A stretch of DNA of 10,273 nucleotides from Stephanodiscus triporus (taxonomy: Eukaryota > Bacillariophyta > Thalassiosirophyceae > Thalassiosirales > Thalassiosiraceae), in NCBI GenBank assembly GCA_036939755.1, contig JALLAZ010001482.1, positions 1 through 10,273 of the forward strand, given 5' to 3'. Below the pieces are notes generated by a model. That model worked only from the letters and a program-made list of their open reading frames with translations. It ran no database searches and had not been told where the DNA came from. The first letter of the stretch is position 1, and every line of letters begins with the position of its first letter. Position numbers and translations under genes: made by a program. Positions 8,175-10,273 of this stretch are shown piece after piece.

Positions 8175-8870
8175 GGGGTCCTGCTCAGAATTTGTCAAAT
8201 TTTCAAATGGCCCCAATGCCATTTCTGAGTGTTCATACCTGCTCAACTAGATCACCACATGATATCCTGAAAGTTTTGCTGAAAAAAATTGACCAGAACC
8301 TACCGGTTGGGTGTGTCAAACATTGAAATGTTCCACTATAACAAAAAGTCCCATTTTACATGCTATTCTGAGCCATATTTACAAATCCAAGAGCACATAA
8401 ATAGGGGTGTTTTAGCTAAGTCCGTTCCGACGAAAACAAAAAACTCCCGCCCCGTAGGATTGGTACAAAAGAATTGGTACCTACTCACCGTTGTCCCCAC
8501 ACACAACAAATCACAAACACCCCCACCATGGTGAGCTGTTCCCCCCTTCAGCGGCACGGGTTTAGTGTATCTGCTTGTTCTGACGCAAGGCCAACATGGA
8601 AGAGGGGTAGGGCAAGGGCGCGGATGCGCGGTTTAAACTAAATAGCAAAATAACAGAGTAATTAATTTAAATCTACTAGCCTCTCTGTTTTTTCACCATT
8701 CGCTTGCCCGCCGTCAGAAACGATAGCCGCATCCATTGCCATCAGTGGGCTGCCATAATATACGAACTAAATTAATACATTGTAGAGAACAATAGTGTAG
8801 CTTGGCTTTATATTTAATTGACCATAAGATGTTTTTTTATCTACATTCATGCAAATGTACCTACTTCGGG
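8175..8870. other. Intergenic, no gene recognised
   Basis: The short ORFs on either strand here lack any motif, start context or coherent composition. The octamer ATTGGTAC occurs twice at 8459-8466 and 8473-8480, and 8640-8690 and 8755-8840 are AT-rich. The first part may include the 3' tail of the retroelement, but I see no repeat or poly(A) marking its end. Confidence 0.5.
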
Positions 8871-8932
8871 CGCCAGTTCAATAGCCATGCGGATCAGGCG
8901 GTACGATGCTGAGTGCATTGCCTGATGGAGCT

Positions 8933-8963
8933 CATCCAGGGCTTCATCGGAAGCCCCTGGATG
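8933..8963. repeat. Hairpin: 13-bp arms with a 4-base loop and one bulged C
   Basis: CATCCAGGGCTTC is followed by ATCG and then GAAGCCCCTGGATG, the reverse complement with one extra C. RNA from either strand would fold stably. No T run follows, so it does not look like a terminator. It could be the core of a small inverted-repeat element. Confidence 0.75.
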
Positions 8964-9162
8964 CCACCATTGGGCGAGTATTTGCCCTGTATCACCCGAG
9001 GGGATGCCATGGTCATTGATTTTGGCTTAAAAATCAAGTTGTGGCATTGTGAAAATTGCTTTCCAAAGCTAGCGTTCAAAAGACACAAAACGGGCCCTCT
9101 ACTCAGCTCATCAAAGCAACAAGCTGCGTAGAAAGGTCGAACGCCACGATTAAAGCTGAAGA

Positions 9163-9284
9163 GCTCAGCAATCTTTCTGGCTATCAAACGTTAAAAACAA
9201 CCAAAAAATCGTGGAGATATTACGTGCGCTTGAAGCTCGTTAAAAAATGTGCCGTCACGACGGCACATAGCTGTTAATCTGTTA
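9163..9284 (+). repeat. Imperfect direct repeat, copy 1 (about 122 bp)
   Basis: It starts GCTCAGC, shares CTTTCTGGCTATCAAACG exactly with copy 2, and ends in a GGCACATAG...CTGTTA block. Hand alignment gives about 73 percent identity with two gapped bases. It includes a perfect 9-bp-arm hairpin at 9248-9267. The unit is unidentified; a decayed non-autonomous repeat is the likeliest reading. Confidence 0.75.
9248..9267. repeat. Perfect hairpin in repeat copy 1
   Basis: TGTGCCGTC and GACGGCACA form 9-bp perfect arms around a 2-base spacer AC. As near-continuous dyad symmetry it could be a protein-binding site or a cruciform. No T run follows. Confidence 0.8.
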
Positions 9285-9326
9285 ACGGCCAATGCCAATT
9301 CACATCTACAGAAATATGACAAAAAA

Positions 9327-9355
9327 AGCCAGAAAGCTCAGCTGCCTTTCTGGCT
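9327..9355. repeat. Perfect 10-bp inverted repeat, 9-base loop
   Basis: AGCCAGAAAG and CTTTCTGGCT are exact reverse complements around CTCAGCTGC. It overlaps the start of repeat copy 2; copy 1 keeps only the right arm (CTTTCTGGCT). Confidence 0.8.
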
Positions 9356-9455
9356 ATCAAACGCTAACAACGGACAAAAATTGGTGAAGTTACCAACCTG
9401 CATAGAAGCATGTTAAAAAGTGCCGCCATGGAGGCACATAGCCGTGAAGCTGTTA
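9336..9455 (+). repeat. Imperfect direct repeat, copy 2 (about 120 bp)
   Basis: It lies 173 bp after copy 1 in the same orientation. The hairpin position is kept in degraded form (GTGCCGCC-ATG-GAGGCAC, one mismatch in the stem). A second, stronger hairpin overlaps its start at 9327-9355. The sequence between the copies (9285-9335) is not obviously related to either. Confidence 0.75.
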
Positions 9456-9712
9456 TGCATGTAAAATTGTTTTAATACATTATTGGAAGATGTATGTCAA
9501 GTTTCGTGACATGATTCCATCGCTAAATGGTCTGTTGGGGATACTGAAGGTTTGGCGGACACCACCTAGCAGTAGGACGACAGCGACCACCATGGTTGGT
9601 GTGTGTGTTGTAGCTAGGTTTAGCTAGAGGCACATTGTACTTTTCCATAGTTACCTGTTTTTGTTTTTGTCAGGGACCAAAAGCCATTTGCATCAGAGTC
9701 TTTGCCAGATCT

Positions 9713-9755
9713 TACTGTATGTTCCTTACTATCTTTGTGTAAGTTACATACAGTA
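9713..9755. repeat. Perfect 10-bp inverted repeat, 23-base loop
   Basis: TACTGTATGT and ACATACAGTA are exact reverse complements. The surrounding region, 9456-10056, holds no gene I can support. Such spaced dyads are common in decayed inverted-repeat elements, but no flanking duplication is visible. Confidence 0.65.
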
Positions 9756-10038
9756 GCTCTGGGAAATATTTGAATTTGAGTTCATATATCGTACCACCAG
9801 GTTTGAGGACAAAAAATGAACCCACATTACTGAAGGAACCAGTATTGCACCCACAAACTTTTTACTTGGCTATGTGCCAATGAAACAACCAGCATATCTC
9901 CTTGTTGGTCAAATGTTAGGGGTTAGGGTCACTATGGCGCCCTTAAGCCGGTGTACCTTAGAGCACCCTAAAAGGCCTGAAAAATGACCCCCCAACAAAA
10001 AGTAAGACTGCGTTAGAGTCAGGAATTACGTGGGGGTC

Positions 10039-10056
10039 AATATGGTACCCCATATT
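10039..10056. repeat. Short hairpin with 7-bp arms
   Basis: AATATGG and CCATATT flank TACC. It sits one base before the first copy of the short direct repeat at 10057. Confidence 0.55.
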
Positions 10057-10077
10057 CCAAAATTGGCCAGGTATTCG
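10057..10077 (+). repeat. Short direct repeat, copy 1
   Basis: The 21-mer beginning CCAAAATTGGC and ending TATTCG recurs, with two inserted bases and a few changes, at 10251-10273. The interval is about 194 bp. The second copy ends at the window edge, so a longer repeat unit may continue outside it. Confidence 0.5.
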
Positions 10078-10250
10078 CCGAGCTACAGCCCATCTACCGA
10101 TTTGTTAGCATAAAATATTAGTTTTTTTCATATTTTGCTGCTTCGCCATGAACCGCCAACCCCCTGGCAGTAGATATGTGCGACCATACGGCACCGCTGT
10201 CTGCCCACCATACATGCACAGAGGATGGTGACTTCAAATGTCCTCATCGG

Positions 10251-10273
10251 CCAAATATTGGCGGAGATATTCG
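10251..10273 (+). repeat. Short direct repeat, copy 2 (runs to the window end)
   Basis: CCAAATATTGGC is followed by GGAGATATTCG, matching the copy at 10057-10077. It is cut by the end of the window, so extent and copy number are unknown. Confidence 0.5.

Noticed and set aside
8363..8557. 64-codon minus-strand frame
   Set aside because: No motif, no homology I recognise, and composition typical of random intergenic sequence.
9031..9051. Minus-strand MPQLDF, like the start of mitochondrial atp8
   Set aside because: Six residues followed at once by a stop. No further ATP8 similarity.
9916..9928. Telomere-like TTAGGGGTTAGGG
   Set aside because: Only two imperfect units, with no array. Chance or an insignificant interstitial match.
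8175..10273. tRNA, rRNA, CRISPR or LTR in the gene-free right end
   Set aside because: I looked for tRNA A/B boxes, regularly spaced short repeats, and paired terminal repeats with TG...CA ends. None was convincing.

Overview
The window looks like nuclear DNA of a unicellular stramenopile, most likely a diatom. The grounds are a MYB gene with several short introns (69 to 168 bp) whose donors read GTGAGT or GTAAGT, very His/Pro/Ser-rich disordered protein, and a decayed reverse-transcriptase element of a type I associate with diatom genomes. The organism call is inference; no rRNA, organelle or other marker gene is present.

Positions 285-5595 (+) hold one large gene that can be rebuilt as five, perhaps six, exons. 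Most of its roughly 1,600 codons are disordered, low-complexity sequence: an acidic/lysine tract, Asp runs, and two long His/Tyr/Pro-rich blocks. At the extreme C-terminus is a three-repeat (R1R2R3) MYB DNA-binding domain. The third repeat is cut by two short introns (85 and 69 bp), so reading straight through the DNA misses it. One in-frame TAA at 3183-3185 interrupts an otherwise continuous reading frame. Either the allele is broken (a CAA-to-TAA change is the simplest route), or there is a sequence error or unusual splicing, or two genes lie end to end.

Positions about 5720-8174 (+) hold a decayed non-LTR-type retroelement ORF starting only about 125 bp after the MYB stop. It has a Cys/His zinc-finger-like N-terminal block, a reverse transcriptase domain (catalytic Asp of motif A and a QGCPLSP block still readable), and a downstream conserved region. 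It carries several stops and frameshifts, and its YxDD catalytic box reads YVGN, so it cannot be active.

Positions 8175-10273 contain no gene I can support. This AT-richer intergenic DNA holds several perfect or near-perfect hairpins, a pair of about 120-bp imperfect direct repeats 173 bp apart that both carry a hairpin, and a short direct repeat whose second copy touches the window edge. It looks like accumulated decayed mobile or repetitive DNA. The MYB gene and the retroelement are neighbours by insertion and nothing suggests they work together. I see no new defence or biosynthetic system here; the best leads are the broken MYB frame and its hidden exons.
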